Assembly: GCA_023409675.1 (NCBI GenBank)
Contig: JAEYRC010000262.1
Span: 1 to 18,492, forward strand
Direction: 5' to 3'
DNA: 18,492 nt
DNA from: Bacteroidota bacterium
GTDB taxonomy: Bacteria; Bacteroidota; Bacteroidia; Chitinophagales; Chitinophagaceae
The notes under the pieces were generated by a model that was given only the letters and a program-made list of their open reading frames with translations, was not told the origin of the DNA and did no database searches. The first letter of the stretch is position 1. Each line of letters starts with the position of its first letter. The position numbers and the translations under genes were made by a program. Positions 6,834-13,868 of the stretch are shown here, one piece after another.

Positions 6834-8156
6834 ATGAAATCGGATAGCAAAGTCGTTGAATATAATCTGGAAGCCTCAGCATTCGACTGGGAAATCAAAT
6901 CCGGTAAAACCATCCGGGCCTGGGGATTCAACAAACAAGTTCCGGGACCATTACTGAAAGCAAAAAAAGGCGATACGCTTGTTGTTCATGTAAAGAACAA
7001 TTTAAGCGAGCCCACCATCGTACACTGGCACGGCATCAGGCTTCCGGCAGCTATGGATGGCACCGAAGAAAAGCAACAGCCTATTCAACCCGGTGAAAGT
7101 TTCCAATACCGGTTTGAAGTACCTGATGCGGGCACGTTCTGGTATCACTCTCACCATAATGAAACCGTTCAAATGGAGCGTGGTATGTATGGAGGAATTG
7201 TGGTGGAAGATGATAATGATCCTGTGGTAGACAATGAGCGTGTGCTGATCGTTGACGATATGAAACTGACAAGAAATAACAACTTTAAAAAACACGGTGC
7301 AGCCGGACGTTGGATTGAAAGACACGATGGCAGGGAAGGCAATACCAATCTCGTCAATGGAAAAGAAAAGACAATTCTTCATATGTATGCAGGTCAACAG
7401 GAAAGATGGCGTATTATCAATGCGGCAAGTTCCAGGTATTTCAGGCTTAGTCTTGGCGGACGGCCATTTAAGGTTATTGCTACTGACGGGGGATTACTGG
7501 AATCTGCACGAACAGAAACATCATTGCTCATTACGCCAGGAGAACGATTTGACGTTGTTGTTGGTCCGTTTAAGGAATGGGACGTGTTCGGCATTGAAAG
7601 CTTACCTTATAATAGGACTACTTTTCTGAAATCCACAAAACAACATTATGCTACGGTTCATGTTATGGAGGAGAGACCATCAAAAGCTAGTATTCCTGAA
7701 CAACTAAGCAAGATCGAATTATTAACATCCCCGAATGCAGTGATAAACCGGAAAGTGAAATTATCGGTAGGACCAAGTATAAAACGGGGCATTGACTTTT
7801 TGGTGAATAATGAAATGCATTGCAATGATAAACCTGTAGTAGTTGGTGATCTGCAGGTATGGGAAGTTTCGAATAGTAGCCTGATGGACCATCCTTTTCA
7901 CCTTCATGGTTTTTTCTTTCAGGTGCTGGAAGAAAATGGGAAAACACCCGAATACAAAGCCTGGAAGGATACCTACAACCTAAAACCAAAAAGTAAAATC
8001 AAAATAGCCTGGATGCCCGATAATCGGCCGGGACGCTGGATGTATCATTGTCATATTTTGGAGCACCATAAAGCAGGCATGATGGCTCACTTTGAAGTGA
8101 TTGCTCCAAACAGCAGCATACCGGTAAGCAGAAAGCCAGCACATAAATGTGAATGA
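6834..8156 (+). CDS. Three-domain multicopper oxidase, no visible signal peptide
   Basis: This is a 440-residue protein with all four copper-binding motifs of multicopper oxidases: H64-W-H66-G, H105-S-H107, H353-P-F-H356-L-H358-G, and H405-C406-H407-x3-H411-x3-G415-M416. C406, H353, H411 and M416 would form the type 1 site with an axial Met; the other histidines form the trinuclear cluster. Members oxidise Cu(I), other metals or phenols and reduce oxygen to water; CueO is the copper-tolerance example. The Met-rich insert of CueO is absent. The N-terminus (MKSDSKVVEYNLEASAFDWE) runs straight into the first cupredoxin domain. An in-frame stop at 6798-6800 excludes an upstream signal peptide, which is odd because most bacterial homologues are exported. 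The divergent HMA-AraC genes support a copper role. The next gene starts 59 bp downstream. Confidence 0.93.
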   Translation: MKSDSKVVEYNLEASAFDWEIKSGKTIRAWGFNKQVPGPLLKAKKGDTLVVHVKNNLSEPTIVHWHGIRLPAAMDGTEEKQQPIQPGESFQYRFEVPDAGTFWYHSHHNETVQMERGMYGGIVVEDDNDPVVDNERVLIVDDMKLTRNNNFKKHGAAGRWIERHDGREGNTNLVNGKEKTILHMYAGQQERWRIINAASSRYFRLSLGGRPFKVIATDGGLLESARTETSLLITPGERFDVVVGPFKEWDVFGIESLPYNRTTFLKSTKQHYATVHVMEERPSKASIPEQLSKIELLTSPNAVINRKVKLSVGPSIKRGIDFLVNNEMHCNDKPVVVGDLQVWEVSNSSLMDHPFHLHGFFFQVLEENGKTPEYKAWKDTYNLKPKSKIKIAWMPDNRPGRWMYHCHILEHHKAGMMAHFEVIAPNSSIPVSRKPAHKCE

Positions 8157-8215
8157 ACCTATAGTGTTAAGGATGAAATGCTTTCTCTGGATATAACCAG
8201 CATTAAAAAAATTAT

Positions 8216-8743
8216 ATGAAAATCGGACTAATCAGGCATTTTCCGGTCAAACACCCTTTTCTCAAAGGATGGGTCAGGCAATCTGAAATGTTGAATTGGT
8301 TTAATGCATATAACTCAGCCCCCGTGAAGGAGAGCGCAATAGAGATCTCTCCTGACTGGCAGCGGTGTTATTCAAGTCAGCTTCCAAGAGCGGTAACCAC
8401 TGCTACGTTGATTTTTAGTGGCCATGTGGAGCAATCGGAATTTCTGAATGAACCCGGTCCATTTAAAATTTTTAAAAAAGATGTTCGATTACCTTTCCTG
8501 GCATGGGCAATACTAATCCGATGGGCTATTCATAGGAGCTGGTCTAAAACTCATGGCAGGGCCGGAATAGAAATACGCATCCGGCAATTCATGCAGCAGG
8601 TTAAAAATGAAGATGAGAATATTTTAATTGTCAGCCACGCCCTCGTTATGGAAATTTTAAGTAATTACCTGATACAACAAGGGTTCCGAGGCCGGAAATT
8701 GACTAACCCCAAAAATGGCGTACTACATATATTTGATAAGTAA
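8216..8743 (+). CDS. Histidine phosphatase superfamily protein, cytoplasmic
   Basis: This is a 175-residue soluble protein of the phosphoglycerate mutase-like (histidine phosphatase) superfamily. The catalytic motif is LIR7-H8-F, with Phe in place of the usual Gly/Ala. SSQLPR58-AVTTAT gives the second arginine, E79 may be the acid, and IVSH141-ALVM provides the second histidine. It would remove or move phosphate through a phospho-His8 intermediate; the substrate is unknown. A Trp-rich stretch in the middle (LAWAILIRWAIHRSW) is unusual for the family. It follows the multicopper oxidase after 59 bp on the same strand with no terminator visible, so they may share a transcript. A direct role in metal handling is not evident. 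Confidence 0.8.
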   Translation: MKIGLIRHFPVKHPFLKGWVRQSEMLNWFNAYNSAPVKESAIEISPDWQRCYSSQLPRAVTTATLIFSGHVEQSEFLNEPGPFKIFKKDVRLPFLAWAILIRWAIHRSWSKTHGRAGIEIRIRQFMQQVKNEDENILIVSHALVMEILSNYLIQQGFRGRKLTNPKNGVLHIFDK

Positions 8744-8867
8744 CTGGTGATTTACAACCCCTCCGCCTCCTGGCAATAAAGTCCCGCAATCAAAAAACTC
8801 CAGGATTATTGCCCTGAATATACAAAGCAAAAGGTCGCTTAATCTGAAACATATTATAAGACAAGTT

Positions 8868-8895
8868 AGCATGATTGTCTATAGTCAATCATGCT
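8868..8895. repeat. Perfect inverted repeat, 10-bp arms
   Basis: AGCATGATTG (8868-8877) and CAATCATGCT (8886-8895) are perfectly complementary around an 8-bp spacer. It lies 125 bp after the histidine phosphatase gene. No T-run follows directly on either side, so an operator or RNA hairpin is as likely as a terminator. Confidence 0.45.
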
Positions 8896-9217
8896 TCCAT
8901 TCTTTCGAATAAATCTTTTCTAAACGATAGATTTTATTTCACTCCTTTACCATCCCTGGGTTGCTTATAGTCGGACTACACTCCCAGCCATTTATGTAAA
9001 TGCTTCAGGTTAAACCGGCATATTAAAAATATGCTTCAATCCTTAACCTTACCCTTTTGATTAGCGCGTAATTGAAATTCGCTATGGGACATCCTTTTGA
9101 TTATTGTTGCGGTATATGTCTACCATCACCGCTTACCAGCATTATACTTTGCTTAAACTCTTAACTCACCTCCATCTCTCCAGAAATTTTATAAAACAAC
9201 ACCTGCAAACTATAACA

Positions 9218-9245
9218 ACCACCCTACGCAGTGGTGGTAGCTTTG
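9218..9245 (+). promoter_or_regulatory. Promoter with overlapping inverted repeat for the Cys-rich peptide gene
   Basis: An exact TAnnTTTG element, TAGCTTTG (9238-9245), lies 31 bp before the ATG at 9277. An inverted repeat ACCACC (9218-9223)-N9-GGTGGT (9233-9238) ends on its first base. No TTTG is seen at the -33 distance, as at the multicopper oxidase promoter, which suggests control by an activator. CCTGCAA (9202-9208) also occurs in the arm of the oxidase repeat. Confidence 0.5.
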
Positions 9246-9276
9246 CACTATCAAATTAATAATTAAAAATAAAACA

Positions 9277-9396
9277 ATGGAAACATCAATCAAACAATGC
9301 GTATGCAACATGACAACTAGCCAGGGAATTATTTGTAACTGTGGCGATAACTGTCCCGGTGCCGGATGCACTTGCGGCTGTACCTGCTGCGCATAA
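9277..9396 (+). CDS. 39-residue Cys-rich, metallothionein-like peptide
   Basis: ATG at 9277 opens a 39-codon frame ending with TAA at 9394-9396. It begins METSIKQCVCNMTTSQGIIC and ends GAGCTCGCTCCA. Ten of the 39 residues are Cys (8, 10, 20, 22, 26, 31, 33, 35, 37, 38), arranged as C-x-C pairs and a final CC, as in metallothioneins. It has no aromatic residue and no signal peptide. It should bind several soft-metal ions (Cu(I), Zn, Cd) in the cytoplasm and so buffer or sequester them. I do not recognise it as the classic cyanobacterial/pseudomonad BmtA family, whose His-containing pattern differs. It has its own promoter and a following hairpin, and the Cys-tailed GNAT gene comes next. A modified metal-binding peptide is a second, less likely, reading. 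Confidence 0.8.
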   Translation: METSIKQCVCNMTTSQGIICNCGDNCPGAGCTCGCTCCA

Positions 9397-9402
9397 GAAA
9401 TC

Positions 9403-9426
9403 GGGAGAGGCCTAAGGGCTTCTCCC
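9403..9426 (+). terminator. Hairpin after the Cys-rich peptide gene, likely partial terminator
   Basis: GGGAGAGGCC (9403-9412), loop TAAG, and GGCTTCTCCC (9417-9426) form a 10-bp stem with one G-T pair, starting six bases after the stop codon. Only a weak T tract (TTTATC) follows. It probably ends some transcripts and stabilises the peptide message while letting some polymerase read into the GNAT gene 31 bp further on. Confidence 0.6.
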
Positions 9427-9457
9427 TTTATCAACTATTCAAAGCAAACAAACAATC

Positions 9458-10126
9458 ATGTCTCTTTATACCTTATCAACATCAGCCAAACTTCCTTTGC
9501 TGCCGACACCTTCGGGGATTAGTATTAATCAAACCAACGATGCCGTATTACTATCAGCCTTAGGGAACACATCGTTGGATGATGTACGTATGCGTCTTGC
9601 AAATGATAATATCGCTTTTATCGCATATATTAATAGCCAGCCAGCAGCCTTTGGATGGATGGCACGTAGCAGCGCAAGAATCGGAGAGCTAAACCATGAG
9701 TTTATTTTACCCGAAGGAAACCGTTATTTATGGAACTTCAGAACCGTTGAAGCATTCCGCGGCTTAGGGATTTATCCCTATTTATTGCAGTTCATAATTC
9801 AATCTGAAGCAGCTTTTGCTGAGCGTTATTGGATAATCCATGCACCGGAAAATAAATCTTCGCTCAGGGGTATTAAAAAAGCAGGTTTTCAGTATTTAGG
9901 CAGGCTGTACACAAAGGCTGATGGCACTACATCGATAGAATCTCGTGACAGTGCAAAAGCTCTTTCAACCATTTTAAAGGTAATGAACTTCAGTATATCT
10001 GAAGAAACGCCAGCCTCCTGCTGGAACTGCAGTAGCTCCTACCTCAAAAAAAGAATGCCCTTCTGTTGCTGCGCTGCTGCAGAAACAGCATGTACCGGCA
10101 TTAACCTGTTGTCAATGGCCTCATAA
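9458..10126 (+). CDS. GNAT-like acetyltransferase with six-Cys C-terminal tail
   Basis: This is a 222-residue soluble protein. Residues of about 50-155 look like a GNAT domain: IAFIAYINSQPAAFGWMARS for the central strands, an acetyl-CoA loop around F100-R-G-L-G104-IYPYL, and APENKSSLRGIKKAGFQYLG for motif B. The last 35 residues hold six Cys: C188-W-N-C191, C203-C204-C205 and C212. The first 187 residues have none. A short zinc-ribbon-like or metal-accepting tail is therefore fused to the enzyme. It sits 61 bp after the Cys-rich peptide gene, probably on a shared transcript through the weak terminator, so it may act on or with that peptide. The substrate is unknown and I know no named family with this exact form. 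Confidence 0.75.
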   Translation: MSLYTLSTSAKLPLLPTPSGISINQTNDAVLLSALGNTSLDDVRMRLANDNIAFIAYINSQPAAFGWMARSSARIGELNHEFILPEGNRYLWNFRTVEAFRGLGIYPYLLQFIIQSEAAFAERYWIIHAPENKSSLRGIKKAGFQYLGRLYTKADGTTSIESRDSAKALSTILKVMNFSISEETPASCWNCSSSYLKKRMPFCCCAAAETACTGINLLSMAS

Positions 10127-10150
10127 TTCAACAAAGTCTGAAGTACCTGA

Positions 10151-10186
10151 ACGCTGTTATAGCAGCGTATAGGACCCGCTTTGCAC
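10151..10186 (+). promoter_or_regulatory. Hairpin and promoter-like motif before the TonB-dependent receptor gene
   Basis: ACGCTG (10151-10156)-TTATAG-CAGCGT (10163-10168) is a perfect short inverted repeat. GCTTTGCAC (10178-10186) repeats exactly the 9-mer at the -7 region of the Cys-rich peptide gene (9240-9248), though the TA of the -7 element is missing. It may mark a related promoter or a leader structure in a shared transcript. Confidence 0.3.
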
Positions 10187-10220
10187 AAAAAATATCATTT
10201 AATCATTCAAACTTAAGAAC

Positions 10221-12668
10221 ATGAAGAAAATTTTATTAGCCCTTTCCATGCAAATGCTGAGCTTAACGCTGGTAAATGCTCAGCAGGTAAAGGGTATGGT
10301 ACGAGACGAAAAAGGAAAAGCTGTTAATGCGGCAACGGTTACCTTATTTAATGCCCGTGATCAGTCTGTTGTAAAATTTGCATTAACCAGTGAAGGCGCC
10401 TATCATTTTGACCTGGACAGGCAGGATAGTTTTCAGGTTGGCATAAGCTATGTTGGATATGATGCTGTCTATTCTGAAAAGTTTGTTTACATGGGAAAAA
10501 CCATTGTGTTGCCCGATCTTGTTTTTGATTTGCCAACTTCAAGCATGCAAAGTATTACAGTAGTTGCCCGTAAGCCTGCAGTCGCAGTAAAAGCGAACAA
10601 AATCGTGCTGAATGTTGAAGGCAGCATTAATGCAAGTGGAAGTGATGCCCTTGAATTGTTGAGAAAAGCACCGGGTGTAGCGGTCGACAATGATGAAAAT
10701 ATCAGTGTGAATGGGAAAAGTGGAGCCCAGGTATATATCGATGGTAAGCCAACCCCGCTGAACGGACAAAACCTCAGCAGCTATATAAAAAGCATCCCTT
10801 CCTCACAAATAGAAGCCATAGAGATCATTCAAAATCCCGGAGCTGCTGTTGAAGCCTCCGGCAGTGCAGGGATAATTAATATTCGCCTGAAAAAGGACAA
10901 GGCAATGGGATTAAACGGCAGTATAAATGCAGGGATCAGTGCCAGTAGAAATCGCAGATGGGAAAGCGGATTTTCGCTTAATTACAGAAATAAGAATTTC
11001 AATGTATTTGGAACCTATAACGGCAACTATGGTAAACTGGATAGTGAATTTGAATTGCTCCGCACGATAAAAGACACTACGTTCGACCAGCAGAACAGCA
11101 TACTGACAAAAAGAAATAATCAAAACTTCAAAACCGGATTAGATTATACCTTAAACTCAAAAAGCAACATTGGTATTCTTGTAACCGGTAATCTTTCATT
11201 GCCTCAGGTTACCAATACAAACATCACCCCGATTTCATATTCTCCTACCGGAAAAGTTGACAGAATCCTGAATGCGGTTAATGATACAAAACAACGTAAC
11301 CGAAATATTAACAGCAATGTTAATTATACTTTTAAAGATTCTTCAGGAAGAACACTGGTTATTAATGCCGATTATGGGTATTACAACAATAAGCAAAATC
11401 AGTTTCAGCCAAATACTTTTTATGATGCAAGCGGCAAGAATGAACTGTATCAGCGTAACTATAACATTGTATCTCCAACGCGGATCGACATCTATGCATT
11501 CAAGGCAGATTATGAACAGATCTTAGCAAAAGGCAGGCTGGGTATTGGTGGAAAAGTAGGCTATGTTAACACAGCAAATGACTTCAGCCAATACAATGAA
11601 ATGGGTAGCTCGTGGGAACTTGATCGGAAAAGCAGCAATTTTTTTAATTATAAAGAAAATGTAACTGCATTCTATATTAACTATTCAAAAGAATGGAAGG
11701 ATATAGCTGTACAAGGTGGGATAAGATCAGAGAAAACCAATATGCAGGGGATATTAAAAAGTTTTAAGCCGGGTGGGATGGATTACCCAGAAGAAACAAA
11801 AGACTTTAAAAATGATTATATTGATTTTTTCCCCAGCATAAGCATCACTCTTGCACCTAAAACGCAGAATCAGTTTGCTCTTGCCTATAGCCGCAGAATT
11901 GACCGCCCTGTTTATCAAAACCTCAATCCCTTTGAATACCGGATTAACGAATACACCTTCCATAAAGGGAGCATTCATTTACGGCCACAATACAGCAACA
12001 CGGTCAGCCTTACACATACGTATAAATACAAACTGAACACTACACTCACTTACAGCCATATTAAAGATGTATTTGGCCAGTTAGTAGACACCGCCCATGG
12101 CATAAAAGGGTATTTGATAAACAGCAACATAGCAAGTCAGGATATAGCAAGCCTGAACATCAGCTATCCTTTTCAATATCAAAACTATAGTCTGTTTACC
12201 AATGTAAGTACGTTCTATTCCACTTACAAAGCTGATTATGGTATGGCCCGCAATTTCAACCTTGATACCTGGTCAGTAAACTTATATGCGCAGAACAGTT
12301 ATAGATTTGGTCAGGGCTGGTCTGCTGAGGTGAGCGGGTTTTATGCTTCGCCCTCAATATGGCAGGGCACCATGAAAGCCGGGGCTGTTTGGAGCGTAGA
12401 TGCCGGAGTGCAGAAACAGGTTTTTAACGGAAAAGGGACCATAAAATTATCAGCAACTGATGTATTTAAAAGCATGCAATGGACTGCCTACAGCAACTTC
12501 GCGGGACAGGATGTGGCCGTTGCAGGCCGTTATGAAAGCCGTCAGGTCAGGCTCCATTTCAGCTATCGTTTCGGAAATAAAAAAGTAAAAGCAGCACGTC
12601 AGTATGAAACCGGGCTTGGAGATGAACTGAACAGAACAAAGAGTAGTGGAGGCATAGGTCAGCACTAA
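10221..12668 (+). CDS. TonB-dependent receptor / outer-membrane beta-barrel protein
   Basis: This is an 815-residue protein with a signal peptide (MKKILLALSMQMLSLTLVNA). Residues of about 22-105 form a carboxypeptidase-regulatory-like domain (VKGMVRDEKGKAVNAATVTL). Residues of about 115-225 form a TonB plug, with SGSDALELLRKAPGVAVD, VYIDGKPTPLNGQNLSSYIK and IEAIEIIQNPGAAVEASGSAG. The rest is a beta-barrel of the large Bacteroidota outer-membrane barrel group (OMP_b-brl_3 type), ending in the usual short charged tail. Such receptors import metal complexes, peptides or glycans using TonB energy. There is no SusD partner next door, which argues against glycan uptake. Its place after the Cys-rich peptide and GNAT genes (94 bp gap) suggests a link to metal or a metal-binding peptide, which is inference. 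Confidence 0.9.
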   Translation: MKKILLALSMQMLSLTLVNAQQVKGMVRDEKGKAVNAATVTLFNARDQSVVKFALTSEGAYHFDLDRQDSFQVGISYVGYDAVYSEKFVYMGKTIVLPDLVFDLPTSSMQSITVVARKPAVAVKANKIVLNVEGSINASGSDALELLRKAPGVAVDNDENISVNGKSGAQVYIDGKPTPLNGQNLSSYIKSIPSSQIEAIEIIQNPGAAVEASGSAGIINIRLKKDKAMGLNGSINAGISASRNRRWESGFSLNYRNKNFNVFGTYNGNYGKLDSEFELLRTIKDTTFDQQNSILTKRNNQNFKTGLDYTLNSKSNIGILVTGNLSLPQVTNTNITPISYSPTGKVDRILNAVNDTKQRNRNINSNVNYTFKDSSGRTLVINADYGYYNNKQNQFQPNTFYDASGKNELYQRNYNIVSPTRIDIYAFKADYEQILAKGRLGIGGKVGYVNTANDFSQYNEMGSSWELDRKSSNFFNYKENVTAFYINYSKEWKDIAVQGGIRSEKTNMQGILKSFKPGGMDYPEETKDFKNDYIDFFPSISITLAPKTQNQFALAYSRRIDRPVYQNLNPFEYRINEYTFHKGSIHLRPQYSNTVSLTHTYKYKLNTTLTYSHIKDVFGQLVDTAHGIKGYLINSNIASQDIASLNISYPFQYQNYSLFTNVSTFYSTYKADYGMARNFNLDTWSVNLYAQNSYRFGQGWSAEVSGFYASPSIWQGTMKAGAVWSVDAGVQKQVFNGKGTIKLSATDVFKSMQWTAYSNFAGQDVAVAGRYESRQVRLHFSYRFGNKKVKAARQYETGLGDELNRTKSSGGIGQH

Positions 12669-12727
12669 TATTAGCTCACAAAGCTATTATCACTATTATG
12701 TATAATTAGTTCAGCCTAAAAATAAAT

Positions 12728-12774
12728 TTTGCGAAGCCGATCGGTTGCACGTATATTTGCAACCGATCGGCTTC
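12728..12774 (+). promoter_or_regulatory. Consensus promoter wrapped in a perfect 17-bp inverted repeat (ArsR operator)
   Basis: TTTG (12728-12731), 20 bp, then TATATTTG (12752-12759) is an exact Bacteroidota -33/-7 pair. The arms GAAGCCGATCGGTTGCA (12733-12749) and its exact complement (12758-12774) flank an 8-bp spacer, so the repeat fills the space from just after -33 to beyond the expected start site. Each arm contains the palindrome CCGATCGG, so it may offer two dimer sites. The regulator gene starts 16 bp later, which fits autorepression by ArsR. Confidence 0.8.
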
Positions 12775-12790
12775 TTAATTTTTTTTGAAT

Positions 12791-13123
12791 ATGAGACGAG
12801 ATGTTTTTCAGGCTATAGCAGACCCAACGCGAAGGGCAATACTCATTTTGCTGGCAGTGCAGGCCATGACCCCCAACGCCCTGGCGGAGCATTTTGAAAT
12901 CAGAAGGCAGTCTGTATCCAAACACCTGCGCATTCTTACCGAATGTGAGCTGCTGACCCAAAAGCAGCAGGGAAGAGAAATTTTTTATGTGCTGAAAATT
13001 GAGAAGATGAATGAAATTGATCAATGGCTCGAACAATTCAGAGCCATAACACAAAATCAGTTCAGGCAACTCGATGATGTATTACTCACCTTAAAAAATA
13101 AAAAAAATGAGCCTCTTCTTTGA
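12791..13123 (+). CDS. ArsR-family winged-helix repressor (AHSA1-linked type)
   Basis: This is a 110-residue protein from ATG at 12791; a TTG six bases earlier is a poorer start. It begins MRRDVFQAIADPTRRAILIL, typical of ArsR repressors. The recognition region is ALAEHFEIRRQSVSKHLRIL and the wing is QQGREIFYVL. The Cys-containing metal site of metal-sensing members (ELCVCDL) is absent, and the only Cys is in LTECELL. It therefore belongs to the metal-independent group that controls a neighbouring SRPBCC gene, as SdpR-like regulators do. It overlaps the AHSA1 gene by 17 bp, so the two are coupled. The perfect inverted repeat over its promoter is the likely operator. It probably does not control the metal genes to its left. 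Confidence 0.92.
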   Translation: MRRDVFQAIADPTRRAILILLAVQAMTPNALAEHFEIRRQSVSKHLRILTECELLTQKQQGREIFYVLKIEKMNEIDQWLEQFRAITQNQFRQLDDVLLTLKNKKNEPLL

Positions 13124-13601
13124 TTTCACGGTTGATAAAGCCGCTAAAACCGTGTACATAACCCGGGAGTTTGATGCGGAACTTTCACTGGTTTGGGATG
13201 CATTTACCAAAGCGGAACTGCTGGATCAATGGGTTGCTCCAAAGCCCTGGATCTCCAGGACGAAATATATGGACTTCAGCGAAGGCGGACGAAGATTTTA
13301 TGCTATGATTGGCCCTGAAGGACAGGAATTCTGGGCTATTCAGCGATATACAGCTATACGCCCTAAAACCAATTTCAGCATGTTCAATGTCTTTGCAGAC
13401 AAGGATGAAAATCCTGATCTGCCGGGATCTGACTGGGATTATACCTTTAGTGAACAGAACGGAAAAACCACCGTACGCATAAAAATCTATAACGAATCGC
13501 TTGCCCGGATGGAGAAAATGATTGAAATGGGCTTCAGGGAGGGATTCACCATGAGCATATCCAATCTGGAAAATTTGCTGTCTGCTTTATCTGCCCAATA
13601 G
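13107..13601 (+). CDS. SRPBCC / AHSA1-domain protein
   Basis: This is a 164-residue single-domain START-like protein of the AHSA1 family. Diagnostic segments are ITREFDAELSLVWDAFTKAE, LLDQWVAPKPW and the C-terminal helix MIEMGFREGFTMSISNLENLL. The fold makes a deep hydrophobic pocket for a small ligand. Bacterial members next to ArsR regulators are common and mostly uncharacterised; some take part in stress or ligand sensing. Its ATG lies inside the end of the ArsR gene, so the two proteins are made together. No signal peptide or catalytic site is visible. Confidence 0.92.
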   Translation: MSLFFDFTVDKAAKTVYITREFDAELSLVWDAFTKAELLDQWVAPKPWISRTKYMDFSEGGRRFYAMIGPEGQEFWAIQRYTAIRPKTNFSMFNVFADKDENPDLPGSDWDYTFSEQNGKTTVRIKIYNESLARMEKMIEMGFREGFTMSISNLENLLSALSAQ

Positions 13602-13868
13602 AATTACCAGCCGTACAAGTGAGTGACACAACAGGCGCTGAGCAGAATTACCACTGCTGGTAAAAAAATTGTTGTTTCTTATTCAATTTATTCCAACGCT
13701 TTTGAGCAGGAAGAGTTATTGTAATTTGTTTCTGCGTGAATTAAACGATCGAAAAAAGCTAGAAGCTCCAACCTACACCTTCAATACCGGTTGCGAACCA
13801 CTTATACCAATTTATATGCTTACCGGATGGTTAATCTTAAATTAGTTATTCATTAATTTATTGTAATC

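Larger units (their letters stand above)
8744..9276. other. Non-coding stretch of about 530 bp before the Cys-rich peptide gene
   Basis: No coding frame is convincing here. The stretch holds several inverted repeats: GGCAATAA/TTATTGCC (8772-8779, 8806-8813) overlapping TCCTGG/CCAGGA (8768-8773, 8800-8805); a perfect 10-bp pair at 8868-8895; and GCATATT-AAA-AATATGC (9018-9034). Next to the last, the octamer ATGCTTCA occurs twice (9000-9007, 9031-9038). The right end holds the promoter of the Cys-rich peptide gene. A small RNA or long leader cannot be ruled out from sequence alone. Confidence 0.5.

Noticed and set aside
7002..7397. 131-codon open frame on the minus strand inside the multicopper oxidase gene
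   Set aside because: It lies fully within a gene with all its catalytic motifs and encodes no recognisable domain.
9210..9434. 74-codon open frame on the minus strand over the Cys-rich peptide gene
   Set aside because: The plus-strand gene has promoter, start, Cys pattern and hairpin. The minus frame has no protein character and arises from the complementary strand.
12791..13123. ArsR protein as metal sensor for the copper and Cys-rich genes
   Set aside because: It lacks the Cys metal-binding motif and overlaps an AHSA1 gene, the hallmark of the metal-independent ArsR/AHSA1 pair.
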